From Pachysolen tannophilus NRRL Y-2460 (taxonomy: Eukaryota; Ascomycota; Pichiomycetes; Alaninales; Pachysolenaceae), in the NCBI GenBank assembly GCA_001661245.1, contig KV454015.1, positions 218,978 to 282,977 on the forward strand: a DNA stretch of 64,000 nucleotides. The letters are read 5' to 3'. The notes beneath the pieces are model-generated. The model had not been told where the DNA came from. It was given only the letters and a program-made list of their open reading frames with translations, and did not search any database. Positions within the stretch are counted from its first letter, which is position 1. Each line of letters opens with the position of its first letter. Shown piece after piece: positions 10,094 to 21,065 of this stretch. The position numbers and the translations under genes were made by a program.

Positions 10094-12592
10094 TCACTGC
10101 ATATTATTTGCAGTTTTAAATTTATCCCAAGCTTGATTCAATACCACGAATACAGCTTGTGCAATCATCTTTTGTTCGACGGTGGCATCACTACTAATCT
10201 TGTCTGGATGTGTTTTTGAAACCGCTTTTAGATAAATAATCTTTACTTTTTTGTTTAAAACTAAATCTGCAATGCTAACTGGTTTCCAATTTAATTCTTT
10301 CCAAAGAATTTTGTCTAATGACGCTAGCAAGGCTCTCAAATTATCTTCTTTACCTAATTTCCAATTATTTAACTGTTCTTCAATCTTATCATGCAACAGG
10401 AACCTCTCATTTTCTTCGATTTCTGTTTTATTTGATTGTTGTTTAAATTTTTGCAAGTTTTCATTGTTGTTTTCATTAAACGTGGAAGTTTTAGGTTTAG
10501 GCTCAGATTTTGGCATTGATTGTGATTTTTGTGTTGGTTTTGTTTTTGGTTTTGAGCTTTTCGGTTGCAAAATATCGAGACATCTTTTCTTACCATCCAT
10601 TACGGCTTTGCTCATACCACCATTTTCAATCAATAAGTTATAAGATTCTAATGCATCTTTGAATTTTTCCATATGCTCTAAACCTTCTGCCTTCCTAGTT
10701 AATAGTTTTATCCATATTGGCTTTAAAGGTTTATTTTCATCTATATTTAATTCGTTAAATTTTGAGATGGGGATATTGTACGAATTAATCAAATTCATAG
10801 CATTTTCAACATTTGCTAAAGTTTCTTTAGAATTACCTAATTTTGCATAAACATTTGAAAGGTTGGATAACGCAATAATTGTTAATCTATGATTTAATGG
10901 TAATGTATTCAAAGAAAGTTGATATTGCTCTAAAGCCGATGAAAAATCACCTTTTTTGTAGAAATCGTTTCCTAATTCTTTTAAAGAATTGAATTTTCCT
11001 ATTGCTTCTTGAGATATTGCAATTTCCGGAATATCAACTGAGTTCTTTTGCTTCGAAGGTGATTGTCTTGAAGTTGAAGGAGATGAACCAGAGCTAACTG
11101 GAGGATTTGGTACATTGAAAATTGCGAATGGATCATCTGATTCGAGTATATTTTGTTGTTGAGTATTCAAGTTGTTATTTGAAACCGAGGCCTGTGTCAG
11201 TGGTATCGGTTGAGAGTTGGAACTTTTAATAGAAGCTTTATCTGACTGAGATTCTGATTCCTGATTATTATTAAACCTTCTACGGTTTCTTGATGGTAAT
11301 GGATCATCAAATTTGCTACTGCTCAGCGATGATTTTGTAATATTATTATCACTATTCCTACCAAGGCTACTGTGCCTACTGATATTAGTTCCATCAGAAC
11401 CATTTTTCGCTCTTGCTCTCCTTCTACGTTCTGCTTCTTCTCTTTCCTTTTCCAGTCTCAATTTCTTATCTTTTAATCTTTGCAATTCCACAATTTTTCT
11501 CATTTGTTGTTGATCGAAATCATCGCCTCCTTCATAATCTTCATTTTGTTCTTTCATTGATCGTGATTTATAAATGGCCTGATTCTTCATCCATATTGGT
11601 TGGTTATCGTTTTGTTGAAATTGTTGTTCTCTATACATTTCAATACCTTTTGCTAAAGTTTCTCTACCTTTTGAAAAAAGAGAAAATGCTTTAGTTTTCA
11701 ATTCCGATGTTAATTCATTGACTGCTTGTCCAATATCGATATCAAGATCAAGTTCATCTTGTGCTGAAGAAGGTCTATTATTATTATGTTCATTTCTATT
11801 ATTATGTGAAGCAGCTATTTTATTAGAATGTGATTTTGATTTTAAATTTGAGTTTCTATGAGCTTCATTCAAAATATATGAGATTGCTTCTTGTACATTT
11901 ATTCCATCTGAAGTATTATTCAATGCTTCATTTGCTCTTTCAACATCAAATCCCATTTCAACCAATTCCAGTAACGATTCATCTCTTTTTGCAGAACCAT
12001 TTTCCAGGTTCGCACTTGAATGAGGTCTCTGAGGTCTTTCTGGTCTTGGAGGTGAATGTTGTTGTCTAAAAGAATGCTGTGAACTTTGAACTGAATCACT
12101 TACTTGAGAATACTTGTTCATTTCCTCATTAGGGAAAGCATCGGTAAAATCTTCATCACCAAACAAATTATTCATAGAACTTGCTTCAGTCGAGTAAACT
12201 CCATCTTTCCCATTACCATTGAATATCAGGAAATCATCTTGACCAACATCTATCTTTGACAGCTCCGTTGGTACCAGTTGCTCGGATTTGACAGTACTAG
12301 ATAAAAATTCAAATTCATTCAAATTTGAAACTGAAGTAGAAGCAGAACCACCGATCAAACCACTATCCCTACTAATATTCTTATTGTTTTTTTTATTCGA
12401 TTCCAATAAATCTAACCCAGACCAACTACCATTATCATTATTCTTCTTCAAATTATTACCATTCTGATGTGAAATTTGTGATTTCTGCCTTTCTGATAAT
12501 GAAAGTTTCTCAAGTTTCTCTTGATTCACCTTCTTATTGGTATTAAAAGAACTCAAAAGATCAGCAAACTTATCCTGCTTCTGCTGCGACAT
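10094..12592 (-). CDS. SWA2: Auxilin-like clathrin uncoating factor Swa2
   Basis: Cytosolic cofactor that recruits Hsp70 to clathrin coats and also supports ER inheritance. 832 residues, longer than the about 670 of S. cerevisiae. Order: hydrophilic N-terminus with DLLSSFN-type clathrin-binding segments; UBA domain at about 204-242 (LELVEMGFDVERANEALN); long charged linker with a KLRLEKEREEAERRRRARAK helix; TPR block at about 535-660 (LKELGNDFYKKGDFSSALEQY, LSNLSNVYAKLGN); and a C-terminal J domain with the HPD triad in SKTHPDKIS and LNQAWDKF. This UBA-TPR-J order is specific to Swa2. Its promoter is shared with RPD3. Confidence 0.94.
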   Translation of the reverse strand: MSQQKQDKFADLLSSFNTNKKVNQEKLEKLSLSERQKSQISHQNGNNLKKNNDNGSWSGLDLLESNKKNNKNISRDSGLIGGSASTSVSNLNEFEFLSSTVKSEQLVPTELSKIDVGQDDFLIFNGNGKDGVYSTEASSMNNLFGDEDFTDAFPNEEMNKYSQVSDSVQSSQHSFRQQHSPPRPERPQRPHSSANLENGSAKRDESLLELVEMGFDVERANEALNNTSDGINVQEAISYILNEAHRNSNLKSKSHSNKIAASHNNRNEHNNNRPSSAQDELDLDIDIGQAVNELTSELKTKAFSLFSKGRETLAKGIEMYREQQFQQNDNQPIWMKNQAIYKSRSMKEQNEDYEGGDDFDQQQMRKIVELQRLKDKKLRLEKEREEAERRRRARAKNGSDGTNISRHSSLGRNSDNNITKSSLSSSKFDDPLPSRNRRRFNNNQESESQSDKASIKSSNSQPIPLTQASVSNNNLNTQQQNILESDDPFAIFNVPNPPVSSGSSPSTSRQSPSKQKNSVDIPEIAISQEAIGKFNSLKELGNDFYKKGDFSSALEQYQLSLNTLPLNHRLTIIALSNLSNVYAKLGNSKETLANVENAMNLINSYNIPISKFNELNIDENKPLKPIWIKLLTRKAEGLEHMEKFKDALESYNLLIENGGMSKAVMDGKKRCLDILQPKSSKPKTKPTQKSQSMPKSEPKPKTSTFNENNNENLQKFKQQSNKTEIEENERFLLHDKIEEQLNNWKLGKEDNLRALLASLDKILWKELNWKPVSIADLVLNKKVKIIYLKAVSKTHPDKISSDATVEQKMIAQAVFVVLNQAWDKFKTANNMQ

Positions 12593-12906
12593 CTGATCTT
12601 AATAGCTACCTCGTTGATTCCTTCCTTCCTTCTACCGTATTCTCCTTTCTAAATCTCTTTTGCTATTTGAACTTTTCATTTAGAAATCCATAATTCACTA
12701 CTTTTGGCCGTATTATTTGAATTTTTCAAATTGGAAAAAAAATTGTAAAAATTCAAAGAAACTAAAAGAAAAGAAGAAGTTTATAAATAAATTATAATTA
12801 TAAATATTGTTATCGATATAGTTTGTGGCTATCCTTGTGATTGAAGTTTTGCTAGGTTTGATTGTTGTTGTAGTAGTTGTTGTTGTTGTCGTTGCTGTTG
12901 TTGGAT
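12593..12906. promoter_or_regulatory. Divergent SWA2/RPD3 promoter
   Basis: 314 bases between start codons. Contains a (GTT)n-rich stretch at about 12863-12904 directly upstream of the RPD3 ATG, which is probably transcribed 5' leader. No other site recognised. Confidence 0.5.
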
Positions 12907-14409
12907 ATGTCATCTTTTGTTAGGAAACCATTTGATCCTATTACTGTTAGTTCTACTGACAAGAGGCGTGTTGCTTATTTTTACGATTCGGATGTTGGTA
13001 ATTATTCATATGGTACTGGGCATCCTATGAAGCCTCATCGTATAAGAATGGCCCATTCGTTGATTATGAATTATGGGTTGTATAAGAAGATGGAAATCTA
13101 TAGGGCTAAACCGGCCACTAAGCAAGAAATGTGTCAATTTCATTCAGATGAATATATTGATTTTCTTTCAAGAGTTACTCCAGATAATTTAGATTTATTT
13201 CAAAAAGAGCAAGTTAAATTTAATGCTGGTGAAGATTGTCCTATTTTTGATGGGTTATATGAATTTTGTGGTATTTCAGGAGGTGGTTCAATGGAAGGTG
13301 CTGCAAGGTTAAATAGAGGTAAATGTGATATTGCAATAAATTATGCTGGTGGTTTACATCATGCTAAAAAATCAGAAGCTTCTGGTTTTTGTTATTTAAA
13401 TGATATTGTATTAGGTATTATAGAGTTGTTGAGGTATCATCCAAGAGTATTATATATCGATATTGATGTTCATCATGGTGATGGTGTTGAAGAAGCTTTT
13501 TATACTACTGATAGAGTTATGACTTGTTCTTTCCATAAATATGGTGAATTTTTCCCCGGTACTGGTGAACTTCGTGATATTGGTGTTGGTAAGGGTAAAC
13601 ATCATGCTGTAAATGTTCCATTAAGAGATGGAATTGATGATGCAACTTATAGATCGATTTTTGAACCTCTTATCAAAAGAATTATGGATTGGTATCAACC
13701 TTCAGCTGTAGTTTTACAATGTGGTGGTGATTCTTTAAGTGGTGATAAATTAGGTTGTTTTAATTTATCAATGAGAGGTCATGCAAATTGTGTTAATTAT
13801 GTTAAATCGTTTAATATTCCAATGATGGTTGTTGGAGGTGGTGGTTATACTATGAGAAATGTTGCTAGAACATGGACTTATGAAACTGGACTATTAAATA
13901 ATGTCTTGTTAGATTCAGAATTACCTTATAACGATTATTATGAATATTATGGACCAGATTATAAATTAGATGTTAGACCATCTAATATGCATAATGCAAA
14001 TTCTCCAGAATATTTAGATAAAATTTTAACTCAAATTTATGCAAATTTAGAAAATACTAAACATGCACCTTCAGTTCAAATGAATTATGTTCCACCGGAT
14101 ATGGAAGATTTTGGAGATGTTGAGGAAGATACCGCTTTGGCAAAAGATACTCAAGGAGGGTCTCAATACGCTAGAGATAATATGGTCATGGGTGATAATG
14201 AGTTTTACGATGATGATGCTCAAGCTGAAGGAATCAATTCTAAAAATATTGAAGATAATAGCAAAGAAACAGAAAATCGTACCAGTAGAGTATCTATAAT
14301 GCAACCTTTATTTGAAGATTCAAATAAGGAAAAAAAGGAAAATGACGTTACTAGTACTAACGTCCCATTTTCTACTCTTAAAAATGGAGAAGGTGAACAT
14401 AAAAAATAA
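12907..14409 (+). CDS. RPD3: Histone deacetylase Rpd3 (class I)
   Basis: Catalytic subunit of the Rpd3L/Rpd3S deacetylase complexes, nuclear. 500 residues; the ATG giving [11 protein letters not shown] is chosen and the preceding Leu-rich in-frame codons are leader. The catalytic parts are all intact: general-base His pair GLHHAKK (151-152), zinc ligands in [10 protein letters not shown] (Asp187, His189) and QCGGDSL (Asp275), and the transition-state Tyr313 in [10 protein letters not shown] family C-terminal tail follows that is acidic with DNEFYDDD. I found no in-frame CTG codon in this frame, in contrast to less conserved neighbours. It is one of two class I deacetylase genes in the window; the other (HOS1) is broken. 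Its (AT)n-bearing 3' flank leads into an assembly gap. Confidence 0.97.
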   Translation: MSSFVRKPFDPITVSSTDKRRVAYFYDSDVGNYSYGTGHPMKPHRIRMAHSLIMNYGLYKKMEIYRAKPATKQEMCQFHSDEYIDFLSRVTPDNLDLFQKEQVKFNAGEDCPIFDGLYEFCGISGGGSMEGAARLNRGKCDIAINYAGGLHHAKKSEASGFCYLNDIVLGIIELLRYHPRVLYIDIDVHHGDGVEEAFYTTDRVMTCSFHKYGEFFPGTGELRDIGVGKGKHHAVNVPLRDGIDDATYRSIFEPLIKRIMDWYQPSAVVLQCGGDSLSGDKLGCFNLSMRGHANCVNYVKSFNIPMMVVGGGGYTMRNVARTWTYETGLLNNVLLDSELPYNDYYEYYGPDYKLDVRPSNMHNANSPEYLDKILTQIYANLENTKHAPSVQMNYVPPDMEDFGDVEEDTALAKDTQGGSQYARDNMVMGDNEFYDDDAQAEGINSKNIEDNSKETENRTSRVSIMQPLFEDSNKEKKENDVTSTNVPFSTLKNGEGEHKK

Positions 14410-14442
14410 TTAATTAACTTATTGTAACAGTTACTATATAAT

Positions 14443-14478
<36 letters not shown>

Positions 14479-15261
14479 AAGAAAAAAAAAAATGATTAGA
14501 TTTTGTAATAAAATTTTAACAAACCATTGGATCAATAGTAGTTTAATCATTAGCTGATTTATAATGTCGTTATCACAGCTGGAACACTATCAATGCCACT
14601 ATCAATGCTCGCTGTGAATGCTCACCGTCAACGCACACTGCTTCTGCCTATATTCCAGCTGTCCTACATACAATNNNNNNNNNNNNNNNNNNNNNNNNNN
14701 NNNNNNNNNNNNNNNNNNNNNNNNNNNNNNNNNNNNNNNNNNNNNNNNNNNNNNNNNNNNNNNNNNNNNNNNNNNNNNNNNNNNNNNNNNNNNNNNNNNN
14801 NNNNNNNNNNNNNNNNNNNNNNNNNNNNNNNNNNNNNNNNNNNNNNNNNNNNNNNNNNNNNNNNNNNNNNNNNNNNNNNNNNNNNNNNNNNNNNNNNNNN
14901 NNNNNNNNNNNNNNNNNNNNNNNNNNNNNNNNNNNNNNNNNNNNNNNNNNNNNNNNNNNNNNNNNNNNNNNNNNNNNNNNNNNNNNNNNNNNNNNNNNNN
15001 NNNNNNNNNNNNNNNNNNNNNNNNNNNNNNNNNNNNNNNNNNNNNNNNNNNNNNNNNNNNNNNNNNNNNNNNNNNNNNNNNNNNTTTTTTATTTTTTTTT
15101 TCATTTTTTTTGGCTGAGAAAAAATTTTTCACTCACTATAGAAATAAGAGATAAAATACAAAATTATACAGTGTAATTATAATTATATAGTAACTAATCA
15201 TTATAAATTCTTTATCAAAATTTAATCTTAGTTTTATTAGTTATTGGGATTGATATTGAGG
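14410..15261. other. RPD3-NOP10 spacer with assembly gap
   Basis: (AT)n at about 14443-14475 follows RPD3. At about 14590-14645 short near-repeats (ACTATCAATGC twice, then related AATGCTC) precede the run of Ns. After the gap the sequence is T-rich and then forms the NOP10 promoter. Nothing coding is visible. Because 410 bases are unknown, a small gene here cannot be excluded. Confidence 0.6.
14675..15084. other. Assembly gap (410 N)
   Basis: Run of Ns, so the window comes from a scaffold joined across an unsequenced stretch. The gap is flanked by short imperfect repeats on the left and poly-T on the right. This may explain the break and may mean the true size differs. Confidence 1.
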
Positions 15262-15456
15262 ATGCATTTAATGTACACTTTGGGGCCTGATGGCAAGAGA
15301 ATATATACTTTAAAGAAAATTACTGATTCTGGGGAAATAACGAAAAGTGCTCATCCAGCTAGATTTTCACCAGATGATAAGTATTCAAGACAGAGAGTAT
15401 TATTGAAGAAAAGATTCAATATGTTACCAACACAGCAAGAGGACTTGAAATATTAG
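15262..15456 (+). CDS. NOP10: H/ACA snoRNP subunit Nop10
   Basis: 64-residue protein of the box H/ACA ribonucleoprotein (with Cbf5, Nhp2 and Gar1), needed for rRNA pseudouridylation and processing in the nucleolus. The ATG giving [19 protein letters not shown] is the family start; an in-frame TTG upstream is ignored. [20 protein letters not shown] and [12 protein letters not shown] are near-invariant in Nop10. It is six residues or so longer than the S. cerevisiae protein, with extra C-terminal QQEDLKY. Convergent with DAD4. Confidence 0.96.
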   Translation: MHLMYTLGPDGKRIYTLKKITDSGEITKSAHPARFSPDDKYSRQRVLLKKRFNMLPTQQEDLKY

Positions 15457-15827
15457 AAATAGATATTAATGATATGGCCAGAATGAGGTGATGTGGTGTA
15501 GTTTAGTTTAGTGTGGTTTTAAGAAAATTTAAATAAGTTTTATACAAAAAAGGTTTCATGTATTGATGGGGAAACTTGTACAATTTTTGAATGAATTCGT
15601 TAGGATTTTTATTCCATACGATAAATATTACTAGAGGAATTGGTAGATGATAATTTAAAAGCGCCATCTAGGCTTGTTTTCCTCTAGTTTAATTTTACTT
15701 TTTTTTCTTTTTTCGCTTTTTTTTATTAATCTATCAAAGGACATTTTTAAATTATATTTACTGTAGATAGCCAGCTATACTTTTAGTCTTTCCCCTTCCA
15801 TGAGCACCTGTAACCTATAAACTGAAT
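15457..15827. other. NOP10/DAD4 convergent spacer
   Basis: 371 bases between two 3' ends. T-rich tracts near 15700-15725. No further gene seen. Confidence 0.6.
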
Positions 15828-16148
15828 TTATAAAGGATCTTTTAAATTACCTGTAGCTTCTAAATGGAAGTTTGCATTTCTAATATAGTGTTCCCACATG
15901 ATAAGTAACATTTCAATGTTCACATTTTCGTAGTTAACTTCAGCTAAAGCATTATTCATTATAACAACAGAATCATTTAAACTTTGCTATTCCAAGAAAC
16001 AAAAAAAGAAAAAAAAAAAAAGAAAATAGTTAGTATAATCAAATCAAATTTGTTGTAATATACGCGTTTTTATCTATACGAAACATACCATATTATTAAT
16101 GATTCTTTCCAAGAGAGCATTCTGAACTTGCTCATGTGGATTTTCCAT
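15828..16148 (-). CDS. DAD4: DASH/Dam1 complex subunit Dad4 (two exons)
   Basis: Small kinetochore protein of the microtubule-binding Dam1/DASH ring. Exon 1 is 16148-16089 (20 codons, MENPHEQVQNALLERIINNM). The intron is 16088-15987 (102 bases), with donor GTATGT, branch site TACTAAC and an AATAG acceptor. Exon 2 is 15986-15828, starting QSLNDSVVIMNNAL and ending FHLEATGNLKDPL. The product is 72 residues, the same length as yeast Dad4, and shares its MENPHEQVQ opening and the LEAT segment near the C-terminus. The intron interrupts it, so it is easy to miss. An alternative extra intron near the 3' end would give another tail but has a weak donor and is not needed. Convergent with NOP10. Confidence 0.92.
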
Positions 16149-16389
16149 TCTTATCTTGTTCCCAGGATTGCTTAAATTAAATTAAAATTTACAATATAAT
16201 GAATCAACTTATACTATACTAATAAATTGTTGTTTACTATATTATAATATTGTTTACTAGACCCAAAAAAAAAGGGAAACAAATGTGTGCAACAAATATC
16301 AAAAATCAAAAAAAATAGAGCATCGCTCTAACCGGACATCAAAAACTCTCTATGATTATGTAATCCATTACCTCAAGAAATAGGAACAT

Positions 16390-16424
<35 letters not shown>

Positions 16425-17362
16425 TATACGAAATAAAAAGAGGGCGGTTTGGAAGGCTTTTAGGGTGTATGGTGTAGGGTGTGTGATCATGAAGCCCTCG
16501 TTTTACTTTATTTAATTTTTAAACTTTATAGCATAGTTCCGATAAGATTATGAAAACTCTGTAATTTCAAGTTTTAATTAATATTACTCTCTTAATTAAT
16601 TGAGCATTAATTTTAAATTTAATTAAAAATTTGAAGATCAAACAATAATTGAATTGAAAAAGTCATTCATTATACTTTTTTTTTTTTATTTTTGACTTTT
16701 TAATTTTGTCCTCGGTATTATTCATATATTTAATCCGAGATTTCGTTGAGTTTATGCACACGACCTCAGATTTTTTCCCCTTATCTCATCACAATGAGGC
16801 GGCTCAAAAATATTAATTCTTTGACTATGCATAAATCAGCTGAGTACATTATAAAGTAAATTGAATTTCTAGAAGTTGAGAATAGTTTTAGTTGAAAATG
16901 AATCAGATAGATTTTGTCATAGCCTTGATAATAATGAAAAAAAAAAAAAATAACTAGACATATCAAGGATATATAAATTTTTTAACTTTAACTTATCTAA
17001 CAATTGTGAAAGAGAATAACAGATTTCCATAGTCCAATGTCAAATTTCTGGCAATTGATTTAATTACAAAATTCTCCCTTTTAAAAAAGTCTATAGAAGT
17101 AACTATTTTTATTTTTATTCTGTGAAAAAAAAAAAAAATGAAAGTACTACTGGAAATGATATATATGACTCAAATATCTAAAAACTAACATAAAATTATT
17201 ATTAATAATAATAATATAAAAAAATAAAAAATAATAAAAAATTCATCAAAAATGCAGGAAACATCATATAAGTCAACTCAAACTAAAACACGATTTTTAT
17301 ATAAAAAAATTGATTAGAAAATGGTTTTAATAAAAAAGAAAAAGGAAAAAAAAAGAGTAAGA
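16149..17362. other. Long spacer between DAD4 and ADH
   Basis: About 1.2 kb: the DAD4 upstream region plus the 3' flank of ADH. It holds a 30-base poly-T run (16392-16421), a G/T-rich tract (16459-16485, listed separately) and (AATA)n-rich sequence near 17190-17250. I checked both strands for short spliced genes and saw none convincing. Confidence 0.6.
16459..16485 (+). promoter_or_regulatory. G/T-rich telomere-like tract (possible Rap1/Tbf1-type site)
   Basis: Contains TTAGGGTGTATGGTGTAGGG followed by TGTGTG, in AT-rich surroundings about 310 bases upstream of DAD4. It resembles yeast telomeric repeat or Rap1-type sequence. TTAGGG at its left end is also the Tbf1 core. Function is inferred only. 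Confidence 0.35.
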
Positions 17363-18418
17363 TTACCTTGAAGTATCAACAACGTATCTACCCAAAATCT
17401 CACCCTTTTCCATTAAATCGTAAACCATTGGTAATTCAGATAAACCAATAACCTTGATTGGTGATTTAACTAAACCTCTGACGTAAAAATCAATGGCTTC
17501 AGCAGTATCACATCTGTTACCAACATATGAACCTTTAATCTTAACTGATCTAACAACTTGTGAGAAAACTTCAGATTTGCATACTGCACCAGCTGGTAAA
17601 CCAACCAAGACAACTGTACCTGTAGGTCTAACATAGTTGACAGAAGCATCAATGGCTCTTTCAGAGACAGAAACATTGATGACAGCATGTGGACCACCAT
17701 CAGTTGCAGCAATAACATCCTTGACGATATCTTTTGTCTTTGTGAAATCAATATATTTTTCAGCACCTAAATCTAAACATAATTTTTCCTTACCGGCACC
17801 ACCATCAATACCAATAACTCTCAAGCCCATTGCTTTAGCAAATTGAATAGCTAAAGTACCTAATCCACCACCTGAACCAGAAATACAACACCAATCACCA
17901 GGTTTTAATTCAGCAGTTTTAATAGCTTTATAAGCTGTAACACCTGCACATAAGATTGGAGCAATTTCACTTAAATTAGTACCTGCTGGGATTCTACCAG
18001 CTTGAACAGCATCAGCAGTAGCATATTGTTGGAATGAACCATCATGAGTATAACCGGATAAATCTGCATGAGCACAATTTGGTTCATCACCATGCATACA
18101 AAATTCACAATTCATACATGAACCATTTAACCATTTAATACCAGCTAAATCACCAAGTTTCCAATTTTTAACAGCTGAACCCATACCAACAACAACACCT
18201 GCACCTTCATGACCACCAACTAATGGAGATTTTGTTGCTAATGGCCAATCACCTTTCCATGCATGTAAATCAGTATGACAAACACCAGAATATAAAACAT
18301 GAATTAAAAGTTCATTTGGAGCTGGAGTTGGAACTGGAATATCTTTATAAACTAAAGGATCTCCATTTTTTTCAAAAATAATTGCCTTTTGAATTTTTGG
18401 AATTGTTTGTTGCGTCAT
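17363..18418 (-). CDS. ADH1: Zinc alcohol dehydrogenase (Adh1/Adh2-like)
   Basis: NAD-dependent ethanol/acetaldehyde dehydrogenase of the yeast MDR family. 351 residues. Catalytic zinc ligands lie in [16 protein letters not shown] (Cys and His) and [11 protein letters not shown]. The structural zinc Cys cluster is [15 protein letters not shown]. The Rossmann motif is [19 protein letters not shown], and IGIDGG carries the NAD-selective Asp. The short N-terminus ([19 protein letters not shown]) has no obvious mitochondrial presequence, so it is cytosolic. Codon use is strongly biased towards preferred codons and I found no in-frame CTG, as expected for a highly expressed gene. Which yeast isozyme it corresponds to cannot be told from one sequence. 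The upstream region (18419-19765) is long and gene-free. Confidence 0.96.
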   Translation of the reverse strand: MTQQTIPKIQKAIIFEKNGDPLVYKDIPVPTPAPNELLIHVLYSGVCHTDLHAWKGDWPLATKSPLVGGHEGAGVVVGMGSAVKNWKLGDLAGIKWLNGSCMNCEFCMHGDEPNCAHADLSGYTHDGSFQQYATADAVQAGRIPAGTNLSEIAPILCAGVTAYKAIKTAELKPGDWCCISGSGGGLGTLAIQFAKAMGLRVIGIDGGAGKEKLCLDLGAEKYIDFTKTKDIVKDVIAATDGGPHAVINVSVSERAIDASVNYVRPTGTVVLVGLPAGAVCKSEVFSQVVRSVKIKGSYVGNRCDTAEAIDFYVRGLVKSPIKVIGLSELPMVYDLMEKGEILGRYVVDTSR

Positions 18419-19765
18419 ATTTATATAAATTTTTTTTTTTAATATTAAAATTAACCACTATAGTATATATATAATAATTAATTTATACTAATTAATGGAA
18501 TTTATAGGTTATAATTAAAAACTATTTAAAAAAAATATAATTATTTTAATAAAAAACCTTTGCTTTATATATTACAACAATTCTCCATTAATTTCTTTAA
18601 TATTTTTTAAAATATTAAAGAAATCAGAACATAAATAATAATACCATCCGTATGCACTTAACTGTTTGACAACCGGTGATAAAACTTTAATACCAATTAA
18701 ATCACTATATGTTAACAAACAAAAACAGAAATGGTAACATAGATAGATATAGTACCGAAATACATAAGGAGAGGCGAAGATTTTTTTTAAAACCCTATTT
18801 TATTTTTTTAACATTTTACTATACAAACGATAAAAGCGAATGATGTGTTGCCTTTTTTTTTTTTTTTTTAGTTTTTGTCTTTCGTTTCTTATTAAGATAT
18901 GGTTCGGTATTCGGTTCTCATTAACATAATTAACCGCTTAGTTTAACATAGTAAATGACTTCTTCTTTCCATAAAGAATTAAAAAAATAAAAAAAAAACA
19001 CCCGATTTTTTTTTTCTATTTTTTTTTTAGAAAATTTAGAAATTTTACTTTTCTAGAACCCATGTGGAGGTACGTACCATGCTACTACTACATGTTTGAT
19101 GACATGCTAAATATGAATTCCTCAGCTGTTGCAATCAATGATTTCTTGAGCAACTTTTTTCGTTCATACATATAGTCATAATCATTTTTTTTTGCTTTTT
19201 ACTCTTTCCCCGCCCGCCTCTTCTACAAAGTAATTCTCTTCTTCTTCTTCTTCTTCTGCTTCTTCTTCTTGTATACTAATATTAAATTATTGACTAGTAT
19301 CTATTGTAGGTAAAAAAATCGGGTTTAAACATTTATTATTCTCTTTGTAGCTTTACAACTTTACAGTTTCTTTTTTTATTATTATTATTATTGTTGTTGT
19401 TGTTGTTGCATATAGACGGAGAAATGGATTACGAATTACATCAAATTTAGCGGACCCCGATACAAATAATTGTTGCTTTTTAATTATTTTAATTAAATAA
19501 ATAAGGTCGGAAGTATGTATGGGAAATCATGTGACTCGGATATCTGATCTCCAGGGTATAAGGTGGTGTAAAGACGAGTGGTGTAAAGACGATTATGATG
19601 ATTATGATGATGATAGTTTTCTTCTTTTCTTTTTTTTTTTTTTTTTTTTCTTACAATTCGAAATAGATATGAACATTTCATCTATTAATAATAAAAATCA
19701 TGATTCCCAGAAAATAATAATAAAAAAAAAAAACAAAACCCGTAAGTAACTAATTAATTAACTAT
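18419..19765. other. ADH promoter region and spacer to SNX3
   Basis: 1.35 kb without a recognisable gene, upstream of ADH and downstream of SNX3. It holds poly-A/T tracts, a pyrimidine (CTT)n run at about 19228-19270 and a (GTT)n run at about 19390-19410. The 3'-most part is the SNX3 terminator side. Open frames here are low-complexity. The length fits a regulated glycolytic-type promoter. Confidence 0.6.
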
Positions 19766-20254
19766 TTAAATAAATTTATTTTTATCCCAAACATCATCTT
19801 GAATAAAATTTATTAAAGATTTACTACCTGTTTGTAATAAAGGATGACCAGCAACAACAATTAAAAATTTTTCTAAACCTTTTCTTCTTTCTTCTATAAA
19901 TTCATCATCAAAATTATTACTATGAAATGATAAAAAATTTATTGATTTTTCTGGTAATCTTGGTATAACAACTCTTGAACTTTCTAATTCTAATATTTTT
20001 CTAAATGAATCAAAATCAGAATATCTTCTTCTTACTCTTGAATATTTTTTTTTAAAAGCTGGAATATTAGTTCTACATACAATTTCATAATCTGTATACA
20101 TATTATTCCCAGTACCATGAGTTCTTGGATTTTTCACTTCAATTTCTAAAAAATTTTCTGGTTCTCCATATAATTCATCAAATGTTTGTTTATGATTACT
20201 ATGTTTTGATTTAGAAGAATCCTCAAATGAAGTGAATGGATTGACTGTTGGCAT
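19766..20254 (-). CDS. SNX3: Sorting nexin Snx3/Grd19
   Basis: PX-domain protein that retrieves cargo from endosomes to the late Golgi with retromer. The first ATG ([13 protein letters not shown]) gives 162 residues, the same length as yeast Snx3. The longer frame upstream has only a TTG. The PX domain fills most of the protein: [13 protein letters not shown], then [18 protein letters not shown], the phosphoinositide-binding [10 protein letters not shown] (the RRYSDF motif), then IPRLPEKS and [20 protein letters not shown]. All PI3P-contacting basic residues appear present. Divergent from HAP5 across about 810 bases. Confidence 0.95.
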   Translation of the reverse strand: MPTVNPFTSFEDSSKSKHSNHKQTFDELYGEPENFLEIEVKNPRTHGTGNNMYTDYEIVCRTNIPAFKKKYSRVRRRYSDFDSFRKILELESSRVVIPRLPEKSINFLSFHSNNFDDEFIEERRKGLEKFLIVVAGHPLLQTGSKSLINFIQDDVWDKNKFI

Positions 20255-21065
20255 CTCTTTAAAAAAAAAAACCAAAAAGAAAGAATAAAAACCAATTATC
20301 TTATCTACAATATCACAATAATTTTTTTTTTATAAAAATCTTTAAAAATTGGTAGTATTCTCTTTACCTTATCTTTTTCTAAAAGAGATAAATTATGTCC
20401 ATTCACTCATTTTTACTAAATACAATTTTTTATTACAACATTAAATTACATTATCATTTCCCAAAATGGAAATATTAAAACACCAGCGCACGACTATTTA
20501 AACGTATTCTTAAAACGGTAATTTTGTTTATATTGCAATACACTACTTTATTTTGTTTTTCCCCAAATGGAATTATTAGTACTACAACGCACGACTAATA
20601 TGGGTTTCCCAAAACGGCAACAACTGTACTTAGCGACACGACTATGTTTTCAAAATATTTTTTTTTAATTTTTCTTAGTGATCATAAGTACGCCGAATAA
20701 ATTGGGGAGCTATCGGTTGAGCTTCGAGGCTTTTTTTCTTAATTCCGGCGTACAATTCAGCATTTTCGCAAAGAAACACAAAGAAACACAAAAAACAAAG
20801 GAAAAAAAAGCATTTCCGAATTCGGATATTTGTGTTTGGTAAACACGACCTGTGATTTTTCATTGAAAAAGCTAACGACAACGACAGAACTATACCGACC
20901 GACGGTTACATCACATAAATATATATATGATATATGATATATGATACATATATATATATCTATATAATTATTTCTTTGATTGAATTCAAAATTAGCTAGA
21001 TAGATAGAGCTTGTGCTTTTATAAGGATCTATAAGCTTTGTTTAAAGTTGTATTGCTAATAAATT
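20255..21065. promoter_or_regulatory. SNX3/HAP5 divergent intergenic region
   Basis: 811 bases. Contains four copies of a composite motif (see next entry) between 20457 and 20849, an (AT)-rich patch with ATATATGATATATGATAT near 20920-20960, and the HAP5 leader. No gene seen; a short frame at 20675-20881 is judged spurious. Confidence 0.6.
20457..20849 (+). promoter_or_regulatory. Four-copy composite element: Mcm1-like box + CACGAC
   Basis: Copies on the plus strand at 20457-20496, 20558-20597, 20605-20644 and 20813-20849. Each has TTTCC-N6-GG (CCCAAAATGG, CCCCAAATGG, CCCAAAACGG, CCGAATTCGG) followed by CACGAC. The gap between box and CACGAC is 19, 19, 19 and 18 bases. Copies 1-3 extend to CACGACTA. 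The box fits the MADS-type Mcm1 consensus; the partner motif is not one I recognise. Fixed spacing suggests two proteins binding together, probably controlling HAP5 and/or SNX3. Inference only. Confidence 0.55.

Noticed and set aside
15780-15840. Second DAD4 intron giving an alternative basic C-terminus
   Set aside because: Donor would be GTAATT and the unspliced reading already gives the family length of 72 with a matching tail.
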